A stretch of DNA of 64,000 bases, from assembly GCA_949286415.1 (NCBI GenBank), contig CASEBV010000012.1, positions 186,001 through 250,000 of the forward strand, in the 5' to 3' direction. Each line of letters begins with the position of its first letter. Position 1 is the stretch's first letter. A program made the translations under genes and the position numbers. Under the pieces are notes generated by a model, which saw nothing but the letters and a program-made list of their open reading frames with translations, did no database searches and was not told the DNA's origin. Positions 45,095-53,349 of this stretch are shown here, in pieces. Source of the DNA: an uncultured Bacteroidales bacterium. GTDB taxonomy: Bacteria > Bacteroidota > Bacteroidia > Bacteroidales > UBA932.

Positions 45095-45739
45095 ATGAAA
45101 CGATTAATTCTGCTTGTTCTGATTTTTGCCGCGGCATCTCTGTCAATGGATGCGCAGCAGTACGAAGATGTCATCTATCTCAAGAACGGTTCTGTCATAA
45201 GGGGTATTATCATGGAGCAGGTTCCGAATGAATCCATGGAAATCCATACTTCAGACGGAAGTGTCTTTATCTGCGAAATGGCGGATATCCTGAAAATAGC
45301 GAAAGAGGAAGTCTTCAGCAGGAGACATGCCAAATCGTTCAATAAGCCCAAAGGATATTTCGGACTTGTTGAAATGACAGCGCCGACTGTTGTCGCGGGT
45401 GCTGATTTCGGATTCACTATGGTGAACGGATATCGGGTGGTGCCGCAGTTTGCTGTCGGAGTAGGAGTGGGACTGAAGGCATGTTTCTATGACGGAGGAT
45501 TCTTCATGCCGGTTTATCTTCATTTGAGAAGCGATTTTCTCAACAGACCTGTCAGCCCTTATTTTGCCCTTGACCTGGGATATAATGTGCCTGTCTATTG
45601 GTATGACTATTATGGCCCGGTGATTGCCCCGTCTCTCGGAGTAAGCTACAATGTCGGCAAATTCCGCATGACCACAGGTCTGGAACTGATGATAAGCCCT
45701 TTATATGAGCTGAATTTCAAGATAGGATTCTCGTTCTGA
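45095..45739 (+). CDS. small outer-membrane beta-barrel protein with N-terminal SH3-like segment
   Basis: A signal peptide (MKRLILLVLIFAAASLSMDA) precedes a segment of about 50 residues of the form YLKNGSVIRGIIMEQVPNE and DGSVFICEMADILKI, a known small domain in Bacteroidota exported proteins. The rest is alternating beta strands ending in phenylalanine (LNFKIGFSF), typical of a small outer-membrane barrel. The function is unknown. The second barrel gene follows after 78 bp. Confidence 0.78.
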   Translation: MKRLILLVLIFAAASLSMDAQQYEDVIYLKNGSVIRGIIMEQVPNESMEIHTSDGSVFICEMADILKIAKEEVFSRRHAKSFNKPKGYFGLVEMTAPTVVAGADFGFTMVNGYRVVPQFAVGVGVGLKACFYDGGFFMPVYLHLRSDFLNRPVSPYFALDLGYNVPVYWYDYYGPVIAPSLGVSYNVGKFRMTTGLELMISPLYELNFKIGFSF

Positions 45740-45817
45740 TCCAATAAAATTTTGACTGTTTTCACACAAAATATTTTAATCAGTCATTTTAATATTAATC
45801 AAATTAAAACTGCAGTT

Positions 45818-46585
45818 ATGAAAAAATTGTTGTCTTTGACGATCTTGTGCCTTGTCTGCGCGACTGCGACAGCCCAGGTCTTTGAGAAAGGAGACAGACT
45901 CGCCGATCTTTCAATCGGAGTAGGCTCTGTCGATTTTGGCAAATCCTATACGACTTTTGACCAGCATTTCGGGATGGAATGGGGTGTCGCCTCAATTGCT
46001 GATGTCGTGACCATAGGAGTCGGCTTCACTGTCAACAATTCCTATGCTTCATTGGGAAAAGGAAGAATCGCAGGAACATATGATTATTACTATTCCAGAT
46101 ATGTCAACAGCGGAGTAATTGATTATGACCGTACCCAGCAGGTACATCGCGAAGGTGTCGGCTATGCGGATGCGGTGGTCTCCAGGGATGATGTAAATGC
46201 TCAGGCAACAGTATCTTTCCATTATTCGCCGCTTCCGAAGCTGGATGTATTTGCCAAAGTAGGAGCCGGAATAGGTGTGATGAACTATACAATCGGGAAA
46301 ATATCCAATGAGGAAGGCTTCTCCTCCGACTCTCATTCCGGCTCTTTTGGTCAGGCTGGGTCTGTTATGGAGTATTCTTATAATGACCTTGACCATGTGA
46401 AATGGAGCAAGCCTAAGAGCAAGGCTGTTCCGGCCATTTCGGTTTATGCCGGTGCTGCCTACTATCTTACGGACAATTGGGGTGTCGAGGCTCTGTTGGG
46501 GCTGATATCCACTAATGTCTGGAACAATATTTCCTATGGAAATTCCTACGGCGTCTTTGCTGTCGGAGTGACATACAAGTTCTGA
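45818..46585 (+). CDS. outer-membrane beta-barrel protein
   Basis: The 255-residue protein has a signal peptide (MKKLLSLTILCLVCATATA, cleavage after TAQ) and long amphipathic beta strands, ending in the aromatic C-terminus VGVTYKF. It is a small porin-like or OmpW/OmpX-size barrel. The ATG at 45818 is chosen because the longer in-frame start lacks a signal peptide. The sequence differs from the neighbouring barrel, so the pair is not a tandem duplication. Confidence 0.78.
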   Translation: MKKLLSLTILCLVCATATAQVFEKGDRLADLSIGVGSVDFGKSYTTFDQHFGMEWGVASIADVVTIGVGFTVNNSYASLGKGRIAGTYDYYYSRYVNSGVIDYDRTQQVHREGVGYADAVVSRDDVNAQATVSFHYSPLPKLDVFAKVGAGIGVMNYTIGKISNEEGFSSDSHSGSFGQAGSVMEYSYNDLDHVKWSKPKSKAVPAISVYAGAAYYLTDNWGVEALLGLISTNVWNNISYGNSYGVFAVGVTYKF

Positions 46586-46592
46586 TGCTATG

Positions 46593-46664
46593 TCAGTGGC
46601 TTGCGCTTGAGAGTCTCTGATATGCGATTCCCGGAGCCCCGTTGCCGGCATACATTATGCCGCA
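46593..46664 (-). pseudogene. C-terminal remnant of a GNAT acetyltransferase gene
   Basis: On the minus strand it encodes CGIMYAGNGAPGIAYQRL and then stops a few codons later, close to the intact GNAT C-terminus CGIIYTDNGAPRIAYQRL. A stop codon (46665-46667) lies immediately upstream in frame, and no larger frame exists. Over 52 bp it differs from 44453-44504 at about nine positions. It is a decayed copy. Confidence 0.75.
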
Positions 46665-46736
46665 TCAGGGGCTCCGGGTTTCCTTTGCGGCATATCGGGA
46701 TAAACATACTTATTTATTGATATGGCTAATCTGCAG

Positions 46737-46882
46737 CGCGCTCGGTGGAGACTCCAAATGCTGTCCACCGGGCGCGGTTTTGCGGGTTTTTCACGCCCGT
46801 CGGTATTTTCAAAATGCCACCGGGCACACTTTTGCAGGAAAATCGCGGCCGTCGGAGGGCATTCCACCTGTCCACCGGCCGC
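46737..46882. repeat. cluster of three tandem palindromes
   Basis: Three successive hairpins share a core TCGG with CCACCG. The first (46737-46749 with 46764-46776) has a 13-bp stem with one wobble. The second spans 46795-46825. The third (46845-46851 with 46876-46882) has a 7-bp GC stem and further pairs. Hairpins two and three share the same internal TC/AC mismatch. No gene is credible between 46586 and 47016 (432 bp): the region holds the GNAT remnant, these palindromes and the tRNA-Asn terminator. Confidence 0.65.
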
Positions 46883-46960
46883 ACATCAGGAAATCAACAT
46901 GGATTTGCCATTGATACGCAAAACTGTGGCGGCAATACGGTATCGCTACTTCAAGACACG

Positions 46961-46992
46961 AAAAAAGCACCTGCTGCTTGACTGCAAGTGCT
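46961..46992 (-). terminator. rho-independent terminator of tRNA-Asn
   Basis: On the minus strand AGCACTTGC pairs with GCAGGTGCT (9 bp, one wobble), followed by a run of six T. It lies 25 nt after the tRNA 3' end. Confidence 0.75.
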
Positions 46993-47016
46993 TCATTTTC
47001 AATCTCTTCGTTTTAG

Positions 47017-47090
47017 CTCCTGAAGCAGGACTTGAACCTGCGACCCTCTGATTAACAGTCAGATGCTCTAACCAACTGAGCTATTCAGGA
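47017..47090 (-). tRNA. tRNA-Asn (GUU)
   Basis: The acceptor stem TCCTGAA pairs with TTCAGGA, and the discriminator is G. The D-arm has AGCTCAGTTGGTTAGAGC. The anticodon loop CTGTTAA gives GUU. The T-arm is GGTTCAAGTCC. CCA is not encoded. It has its own promoter and terminator. Confidence 0.95.
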
Positions 47091-47123
47091 ATTTGTTCCC
47101 GACAGTTTTTCTGAACGGGATTG

Positions 47124-47154
47124 CAAAGGTACAATAATTTTTTGATGCTGCAAA
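47124..47154 (-). promoter_or_regulatory. complete promoter of tRNA-Asn
   Basis: On the minus strand TTTG (47154-47151) and TACCTTTG (47131-47124) are separated by 19 nt, the same spacing as at tRNA-Ser and efp. The processed tRNA begins 33 nt after the -7 box. Confidence 0.8.
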
Positions 47155-47235
47155 CTTTTGGCTGAAATTTTCAATGATTTTATTTAATGTAAGGAATTTC
47201 ACGGACTGCTATGTCAGAAATTCTGCGATAAGTGT

Positions 47236-47243
47236 TACCTTTG
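47236..47243 (+). promoter_or_regulatory. -7 box TACCTTTG for the HU-domain gene
   Basis: TACCTTTG lies 28 nt upstream of the ATG at 47272. The -33 region is not convincing. Confidence 0.55.
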
Positions 47244-47271
47244 CAAGTCATTCGCGTAAAATTTGGTTGCT

Positions 47272-48168
47272 ATGGATATTGATCTTCTGTCCAAGATGGT
47301 TAAGGAACTGATACTGGACAATGACAAGGTTTGTCTGCCGGGAATGGGATGTTTTGTCGCAGAAGTGGTTCCTTCTGTGTTTTCAGACAGAGGGTATACA
47401 ATAAATCCGCCATACAGGAGACTGTCTTTCAGGACAAATGCGCCTGAAGACAGTCTCCTCGCTGATTTCTATGCGAAAGCCAACGTGATTGAATCAAGTG
47501 TTGCGGAACAGATTCTGCGAGATTTCATATCTGAGTTGAAGAATATCCTGACTGTCAGGAAAAATGTGGTTTTCCCCGGTCTTGGCCGGATGCGCGCGAC
47601 CAGGGAAAACAATTTCTTTTTTGTCGCGGATGAGGATCTGGAAATTTTTCCGGACGGGTTCGGGCTGGAGCCGGTATCGCTGAAGACACATCAGGCGAGC
47701 AGAGAGGATTTCGTCTCGGCGGCAGGAGAGTTGAAGTCAATGATTGACGCAGGTTCCACTGGTTTCGCCGGTCCTGTTGAGCCTGTTGAGCCTGTTGATT
47801 CTTCCGATTCCTGCCTTGAAGATGATGCCTCGGTGGTGAGTGATTCAGAGGTGCCGGCAGAGAATACCGGAGGGGCTGAAGCCGAGGCGGTGGCTCCGGC
47901 GGATGAGCCGGAGATATCCCGGGACAATTCGGAATCCGCGGCATCGGAGCCCAATTCGGAAACATCAGGGGACAGCTCCCCTCAGGCTGCGGACAAAAAG
48001 AAGCACGGGGCAGGCAGGATTGTCCTGGCGGCTGCATTGATTGCTGCGGGAATTGCGGTGCTGCTGCTTGTCGTATACCTGCTGCTGGCATATCTGTGCC
48101 CGGACTTCATCAATTCCATCCTTTATGATGCCGACGAGCTCGAGGTTCTGAAGTATGGATGGCAATAG
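47272..48168 (+). CDS. HU-domain membrane protein (HU-CCDC81-like)
   Basis: The N-terminal 130 residues look like the divergent HU domains of Bacteroidota membrane proteins (ELILDNDKVCLPGMGCFVAE, then YTINPPYRRLSFR and NVVFPGLGRMRATR). An acidic, Ser/Glu/Pro-rich linker (about 150-245) follows, then one membrane helix (IVLAAALIAAGIAVLLLVVY) and about 25 periplasmic residues. Relatives often end in a SPOR domain for peptidoglycan binding; this one does not. A role tethering DNA or the divisome to the membrane is inferred. The ATG at 47272 is chosen over the TTG at 47263. Confidence 0.8.
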   Translation: MDIDLLSKMVKELILDNDKVCLPGMGCFVAEVVPSVFSDRGYTINPPYRRLSFRTNAPEDSLLADFYAKANVIESSVAEQILRDFISELKNILTVRKNVVFPGLGRMRATRENNFFFVADEDLEIFPDGFGLEPVSLKTHQASREDFVSAAGELKSMIDAGSTGFAGPVEPVEPVDSSDSCLEDDASVVSDSEVPAENTGGAEAEAVAPADEPEISRDNSESAASEPNSETSGDSSPQAADKKKHGAGRIVLAAALIAAGIAVLLLVVYLLLAYLCPDFINSILYDADELEVLKYGWQ

Positions 48169-48200
48169 TTTGTTTGGATAGAAATTAAGTGTTACTTTTG
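48169..48200 (+). promoter_or_regulatory. promoter for the acyl-ACP thioesterase gene
   Basis: TTTG at 48169-48172 and TACTTTTG at 48193-48200 are separated by 20 nt. It begins directly after the HU-gene stop, and the leader is about 55 nt. Confidence 0.65.
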
Positions 48201-48260
48201 CCGACGCTTTATCGGGATGCCGGTATCTGGGCCGGATTGCCGGTCATAAAAGTTGCAGGT

Positions 48261-48998
48261 ATGAAAAACAGATATTCTCAAAAGTTGACAGTTCCTTGTT
48301 ACCAGACTGACGCTGCCCAGCTGCTGAAGCCGGCTTCATTCATGGATCTGGCACAGGAGGCTGCAAATCTTCATGCAGATGTGCTTGGATTCGGATATGA
48401 CGACCTGTCAAGGACGAAGGCCCTGTGGGTGCTTTCAAGGATGCATGTGAAATTTCTGAGGCATCCGAGGTGGAGGGAGAAAGTGAACTTCGACACATGG
48501 CACAAGGGTCCTTCAATGATGTTTTATCTCAGGGACTTCAGGATGTCTGACCAGGAGGGAAATGATCTGGTTCTTGCGACGACGTCATGGCTCGTGATAG
48601 ATATTGACACCAGAAAGATTCTGCGGGGGCTTGACATAGAAAGCGACGGGAGCGTATGCACTGAAAATGCTGTGGATGTGCCGTGCGGAAAGGTACAGAT
48701 GCCGCGCGGAGCCGAGCCGGAGCATGCCGGAGTGCATGTGGTCTCATATTCTGATGTTGACCTGAACGGACATACCAACAATGCAATGTACCTTGTCTGG
48801 GCGATGGATGCAGTTGACTATGGCACAGTGTCGGAGAAGCCGCTCCGGGAATTCAGCATCAATTTCAATCATGAGACCCGGCCGGGGGATATTGTGGAAC
48901 TGTACAGGCTCCGTCATGATGACGGCGGGGATATCCGGTTTACCATAGAAGGGAAGATCGGCGACAAGCCGGCTTTCTGCGCTGAGCTGGTCTTCTGA
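48261..48998 (+). CDS. acyl-ACP thioesterase
   Basis: Releases fatty acids from acyl carrier protein in the cytoplasm. The 245 residues form a double hot-dog fold of the FatA/FatB type. The first half carries FMDLAQEAANLHADVLG and WVLSRMHVKFLRHPRW. The second half contains the catalytic motif DVDLNGHTNNAMYLVWAMD. The ATG at 48261 (MKNRYSQKLTVPCYQTD) is preferred; the in-frame start at 48189 overlaps the promoter. The chain length it releases cannot be predicted. Confidence 0.9.
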   Translation: MKNRYSQKLTVPCYQTDAAQLLKPASFMDLAQEAANLHADVLGFGYDDLSRTKALWVLSRMHVKFLRHPRWREKVNFDTWHKGPSMMFYLRDFRMSDQEGNDLVLATTSWLVIDIDTRKILRGLDIESDGSVCTENAVDVPCGKVQMPRGAEPEHAGVHVVSYSDVDLNGHTNNAMYLVWAMDAVDYGTVSEKPLREFSINFNHETRPGDIVELYRLRHDDGGDIRFTIEGKIGDKPAFCAELVF

Positions 48999-49071
48999 AA
49001 ATGAGACCGGAAGAGGACATTGTCCGACGGCGGGAAATTGATATTTCAGGAATAAACCATAATAGTACTAT

Positions 49072-50757
49072 ATGAAAGATTTGTTTTTTGGTCAGGGGAC
49101 CGGGCATTCGATAATGCTTCTGGCTTTTGTGATAGCCGCGGGCCTGATGCTCGGAAAAATCAGGGTCAAGGGTGTGTCCCTCGGGTCCACATGGATTCTT
49201 TTTGTGGGCATTCTTCTGAGCCATTTCGGCTTCCGTGCCGATTCATCACTCCTGCATTTCCTCAAGGAGTTCGGACTTATCCTGTTCGTCTTCTCAATAG
49301 GTCTTCAGGTGGGACCTGGATTTTTCCATTCGTTCAAGAGCGGAGGACTGAAGCTCAACATGCTTGCTGTTGCCCTCGTGCTCATCGGAGTTGTCACCAC
49401 TTATATTATTCATCTTGTCACTGGCGAGAATCTTGTGACATTGACTGGAGTCATGTCCGGAGCAGTCACCAATACTCCTGGTCTCGGTGCTGCGCAGCAG
49501 ACTTATCTTGATGCGACTTCCGGGTCATTTGTCCATGAAATCAATACCGCCGAGGTCGCATCGTCGCTTGCTTCCGGATATGCCGTGGCATATCCTATAG
49601 GCGTGCTCGGTGTCATTCTTGTGCTCATGCTGACCAAGGCTCTCTTCAAGGTTGACCTCAAGAAAGAGGAGAATGAGATGAACAGCCGTGAGACAGGAAT
49701 GGATTCTCCTCAGAGACTTGCATTCAGCATCAAGAATCCGGCTGTGTTCGGAAAGACAATTCTTGAAGCCAGCCATGCCATTGAGAACAAATTCATCATA
49801 TCCAGGATATACCGCGACGGAGCTGTCACAGTACCGGTGGCCTCGACAGTCCTTCATGAGAATGACGATGTGCTCGTAGTCACAGCCCAGAGTTCGGTAG
49901 AAGCCGTCACAATGCTTTTCGGAGAGCAGATTGACATGCCGAAGGAAGCATGGGACAAGATAGATGCCTCCATGGAAGTCCGGAAGCTTACCATCACACG
50001 GACTTCTATGACAGGCAAGAAACTCAAGGACCTGAAGATAAGGACGACCTATGGTGTCAGCATCACAAGGGTGAACAGGGGCGGAATCGACCTCGTCGCC
50101 AATCCTGACCTGATCGTCCAGATGGGCGACAGCCTTCTTGTCGTCGGCCATGAAAAAGACATCAACAATGTGGCCAAGTTTGTCGGTAACTCAAGAGCCG
50201 GACTCAATCATCCGAATCTTATTCCGATATTCTTCGGAATTGCTCTCGGCGTACTTTTCGGGTCCATTCCTATTGTCATTCCGGGTATCCCTCAGGCCAT
50301 CAAGTTCGGACTTGCCGGAGGCCCGCTCATCATTGCCATTCTTCTCGGCTATTTCGGTCCGAAGATGAAGATTACTACTTATACCACGATGAGTGCCAAT
50401 CTGATGCTGAGGGAAATCGGTATTTCGATATTCCTTGCTGCAGTAGGTCTTGGTGCCGGAGAGAATTTTGTCAGCTCAATTGTAAACGGCGGTTACTGGT
50501 GGATTCTTTATGGTGCGCTCATCACATTGATTCCGACGGCCCTCACGGCAATTCTCGGAAGACTCCTGTTCAAGCTTAATTTCTATCAGATATGCGGTCT
50601 GGTATCAGGCAGCTGCACCAATCCTCCTGTGCTTGCCTTTGCCCAGAATGCCTACGGGACCGACTATACTTCAGTAAGCTATGCTACCGTGTATCCTCTG
50701 GCAATGTTCATGAGGGTGCTTATGGCACAGATACTGATTCTGATAGCTGTGGCTTAG
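49072..50757 (+). CDS. AspT/YidE-type transporter with TrkA-C domains
   Basis: The 561-residue protein has about ten membrane segments split into two halves of the AAE (aspartate-alanine exchanger) family. Signatures include GLQVGPGFFHSFKSGGL and GAVTNTPGLGAAQQ in the first half and SGSCTNPPVLAFAQNAYG in the second. Two RCK_C/TrkA-C domains lie between them (IISRIYRDGAVTVPVAS and GVSITRVNRGGIDLVANP). The substrate is unknown; homologues exchange amino acids or dicarboxylates. It is 17 bp upstream of the split threonine/serine exporter, which supports an amino-acid role. Confidence 0.88.
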   Translation: MKDLFFGQGTGHSIMLLAFVIAAGLMLGKIRVKGVSLGSTWILFVGILLSHFGFRADSSLLHFLKEFGLILFVFSIGLQVGPGFFHSFKSGGLKLNMLAVALVLIGVVTTYIIHLVTGENLVTLTGVMSGAVTNTPGLGAAQQTYLDATSGSFVHEINTAEVASSLASGYAVAYPIGVLGVILVLMLTKALFKVDLKKEENEMNSRETGMDSPQRLAFSIKNPAVFGKTILEASHAIENKFIISRIYRDGAVTVPVASTVLHENDDVLVVTAQSSVEAVTMLFGEQIDMPKEAWDKIDASMEVRKLTITRTSMTGKKLKDLKIRTTYGVSITRVNRGGIDLVANPDLIVQMGDSLLVVGHEKDINNVAKFVGNSRAGLNHPNLIPIFFGIALGVLFGSIPIVIPGIPQAIKFGLAGGPLIIAILLGYFGPKMKITTYTTMSANLMLREIGISIFLAAVGLGAGENFVSSIVNGGYWWILYGALITLIPTALTAILGRLLFKLNFYQICGLVSGSCTNPPVLAFAQNAYGTDYTSVSYATVYPLAMFMRVLMAQILILIAVA

Positions 50758-50774
50758 TCTGCGCAGACTGAATC

Positions 50775-51542
50775 ATGGAACAGAAAAATGCAGTGGAGAT
50801 AGCGGATTTCATAGCCCGCTATCTTTCTTATATGCTGGGGGCAGGAGTCCACACGTCCCGGGTCGTGCGCAACAGCAAGCGGCTCGGAGATGCCCTTGGA
50901 GTGGATGTGAGCATCCATACATCACAGAAGACGGCCACTCTGACCGTAATGGACAGGGTCGGGAATATCAAGGACACGAGAGTCCTTGACATTCCTGCCT
51001 TCCCTATCAGCTTTGAATGGAATGCAGACCTCAGTGCCCTCAGCTGGGCGGCATACGACGGAAATATGACTCTGGATGAAGTGAAGGCGAAGTTTGAGGA
51101 GCTTGTATCCAAGCCGAAGATGAATCCTGTCTTCGTGCTCTTCATGGCTTCTCTGGCCAATGCGTCATTCTGCAGGCTGTTCGGCGGTGACATCTGGGCC
51201 ATGCTCATCACTTTTGCCGCGACGATGATCGGCTTCTTTACCCGGCAGCATCTTGCCCGCCGTCATGTCAACCATTACATCGTGTTCATAGTGTCTGCCT
51301 TCGTGGCCTCAATCTGTGCCTCGACGGCATTGACGCTTGGCCTGGACTCGGCTGAGATTGCCCTTGCCACAAGCGTACTGTATCTCGTTCCCGGTGTCCC
51401 TCTCATAAATGGAGTGATAGACATCACCGACGGTCACATCCAGATAGGCATAAGCCGCCTTGTCAATGCGCTGATGCTCATCGTGTGCATCGCAATAGGA
51501 ATGTCAGGGACACTGATGCTCGTTAAAGACAGTTTGTTATGA
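50775..51542 (+). CDS. threonine/serine exporter, N-terminal (ThrE/DUF1212) subunit
   Basis: The 255-residue protein matches the first half of ThrE: a soluble N-terminal region (FIARYLSYMLGAGVHTSRVVRN) and then five membrane segments with the conserved LVPGVPLINGVIDITDGH. ThrE exports threonine and serine in Corynebacterium; here the protein is split in two genes. Its last 4 bp overlap the second half-gene, so they are translated together. Confidence 0.88.
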   Translation: MEQKNAVEIADFIARYLSYMLGAGVHTSRVVRNSKRLGDALGVDVSIHTSQKTATLTVMDRVGNIKDTRVLDIPAFPISFEWNADLSALSWAAYDGNMTLDEVKAKFEELVSKPKMNPVFVLFMASLANASFCRLFGGDIWAMLITFAATMIGFFTRQHLARRHVNHYIVFIVSAFVASICASTALTLGLDSAEIALATSVLYLVPGVPLINGVIDITDGHIQIGISRLVNALMLIVCIAIGMSGTLMLVKDSLL

Positions 51543-52036
51543 TAGCAGTCGACATAATATCAGACGGGCTGTTCGCAGCCGTCGCCGCCATGGGGTTCGG
51601 CTCAATTTCGGATCCTCCGATGAGGGCTTTCAAATATATCGCCCTGCTTGCTGCCCTCGGACATGCAGCCAGATATTGTCTCATGACATTTCTCGGTGTT
51701 GACATTGCCTCCGCATCCTTTGTGGCGGCCTTCATCATAGGTACAGGCAGCGTATGGGCGGGAAAGAAAGTGTTCTGCCCTATGACTGTACTCTATATCC
51801 CGGCACTTCTGCCCATGGTTCCCGGTACTTATGCATACAAGACAGTGTTTTCGCTCATAATGTTCCTGCAGGGAATATCTTCTCCCACCCAGGGCAGCGA
51901 ATATCTGCAGGCAATGATATTCAACGGGGCTGTTTCCTTCAGTGTCATCTTCATGCTGGCTGTCGGAGCTACCGTTCCGGTTTTCCTTCTCAGGGAAAAA
52001 GCCAATTCAATGACACGTGGATCACGATACATTTAG
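51539..52036 (+). CDS. threonine/serine exporter, C-terminal (ThrE_2/DUF3815) subunit
   Basis: The 165-residue protein has about five membrane segments with the second-half motifs FGSISDPPMRAFKYIALLAA, PALLPMVPGTYAYKTVF and FLQG. It pairs with the preceding gene to form a complete ThrE-like exporter. Start and stop overlap with the first subunit by 4 bp. Confidence 0.88.
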   Translation: MIAVDIISDGLFAAVAAMGFGSISDPPMRAFKYIALLAALGHAARYCLMTFLGVDIASASFVAAFIIGTGSVWAGKKVFCPMTVLYIPALLPMVPGTYAYKTVFSLIMFLQGISSPTQGSEYLQAMIFNGAVSFSVIFMLAVGATVPVFLLREKANSMTRGSRYI

Positions 52037-52045
52037 CGTCATATT

Positions 52046-52750
52046 ATGGAAGCATTATGGAACTCAATGGCCGCCTACAATGCGGCGACATGGCCATGGC
52101 AGCTGGCTTTCATGGCAGTTGCAGCAGTGTTGACGCTGATTCTGCTTTTCAGGCCATGCACATGGGCGAAGATTGCCATGAAGGTGTATATGGTGGCGGT
52201 TTCCCTTTGGATAGCCTTTGTATATTACATGAAATTCGGGAGCGGGAGGGAGTATTCGTCCGTGCTTACTATCTTCTGGTGCATGATGGCCGCCGCCTGG
52301 ACATATGATCTTGTGACGCACTTTTCCACTTTTCAGAAGAACAAGAGATATCTTCCGTGGGGGATTGTAATGCTCCTGCTGCCTCTGGCATATCCTCTGG
52401 TCTCTGTGTCCAGGGGACTTGAATTTCCCGGCATTACCACTCCTGTGATTCCGAGTGCCGTAGCCATGTACATGCTCGGAATGCTGGTGACATTCAGCGG
52501 CAGGATAAATTTCTTCGCCCTGATATTCATATTCCAGTGGTCTGTCATTGCCCTGTCGAAGATTGTGCTTTTCGATATTCCTGAAGACCTTCTGCTCGCG
52601 GTCTCCTGTCTTCCGGCGATGTTCGTTTTTTTCCGGGATGCCGTCAGGTCCGGGGAGGAGGACAAGAAACCGTCACAAAGGACAATAACAATTCTTATAT
52701 TTTTTATAATGGCGCTTATAGGCGCATGTGTGGCAATACAGTATGTTTGA
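52046..52750 (+). CDS. multi-pass membrane protein (DUF6064-like)
   Basis: The 234-residue protein has about seven membrane segments. The N-terminus YNAATWPWQLAFMAVAAVLTL resembles the DUF6064 family of integral membrane proteins, of unknown function. It starts 9 bp after the exporter and overlaps the NUDIX gene by 8 bp, so it sits in the middle of the operon. No function is proposed. Confidence 0.7.
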   Translation: MEALWNSMAAYNAATWPWQLAFMAVAAVLTLILLFRPCTWAKIAMKVYMVAVSLWIAFVYYMKFGSGREYSSVLTIFWCMMAAAWTYDLVTHFSTFQKNKRYLPWGIVMLLLPLAYPLVSVSRGLEFPGITTPVIPSAVAMYMLGMLVTFSGRINFFALIFIFQWSVIALSKIVLFDIPEDLLLAVSCLPAMFVFFRDAVRSGEEDKKPSQRTITILIFFIMALIGACVAIQYV

Positions 52751-53345
52751 TTTGATTTATCCGGACGAAGTCGCTCCGGAAATGCCGGCGCCGGATGCTT
52801 CATCTGCAGAAATGAGACTTTCAGGTGCAGGTCCGCTGAGCAAGGAGTATTTCCCTGTCATTATGCCGAACGGGATTGTCATCGGCAGGGCCCCGAGGGA
52901 GTATTGTCATTCCGGGGCAAAGCCGTTGCATCCGGTGGTGCATCTGCATGTCCTGGACCGTTTCGGCAGACTTTATCTCCAGAAACGCTCAATGAAAAAG
53001 GATATCCAGCCCGGGAAATGGGACACTGCCGTAGGCGGACATGTGGACTATGGGGAAAGCATTCTTGAGGCTCTGTACCGCGAGGCTTCGGAGGAATTGG
53101 GCTTCAGGGAATACAATCCCATATGGCTGTGTTCATACGAATTTGAGTCTGAAATAGAGAAGGAGATGATCAATGTGTTTGCTGCCGTCGGCAGTTTCCG
53201 GCTTTCTCCCGACAGAGACGAAGTGGATGAAATACGGGGCTGGACCGGAAATGAGATAACCGATAATTTGGGAAAATCACTCTTTACCCCTAACTTTGAA
53301 GAAGAGTATCGGCGGATAAGTGACCGCCTGTACGCACTTCTGTAG
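52743..53345 (+). CDS. NUDIX hydrolase (IDI/YfcD-like)
   Basis: The 200-residue protein carries a full Nudix box: [24 protein letters not shown] fits GX5EX7REUXEEXGU (near residue 97). The region before it ([20 protein letters not shown], then [13 protein letters not shown]) resembles the IPP isomerase-like/YfcD subgroup, which hydrolyses or isomerises pyrophosphate compounds. The substrate is not clear. The ATG at 52743 ([13 protein letters not shown]) is preferred to an in-frame start 15 bp upstream. It overlaps the membrane protein gene and precedes the glycosyltransferase by 4 bp. Confidence 0.88.
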   Translation: MFDLIYPDEVAPEMPAPDASSAEMRLSGAGPLSKEYFPVIMPNGIVIGRAPREYCHSGAKPLHPVVHLHVLDRFGRLYLQKRSMKKDIQPGKWDTAVGGHVDYGESILEALYREASEELGFREYNPIWLCSYEFESEIEKEMINVFAAVGSFRLSPDRDEVDEIRGWTGNEITDNLGKSLFTPNFEEEYRRISDRLYALL

Positions 53346-53349
53346 CAAA

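Noticed and set aside
44271..46882. CRISPR array near the clustered palindromes
   Set aside because: There are no regularly spaced identical direct repeats with unique spacers, and no cas gene in the window. The structures are nested hairpins.
46642..47051. Several short open frames between the outer-membrane protein gene and tRNA-Asn
   Set aside because: They overlap the three palindromes and the GNAT remnant, read in several frames without codon bias and have no family motif.
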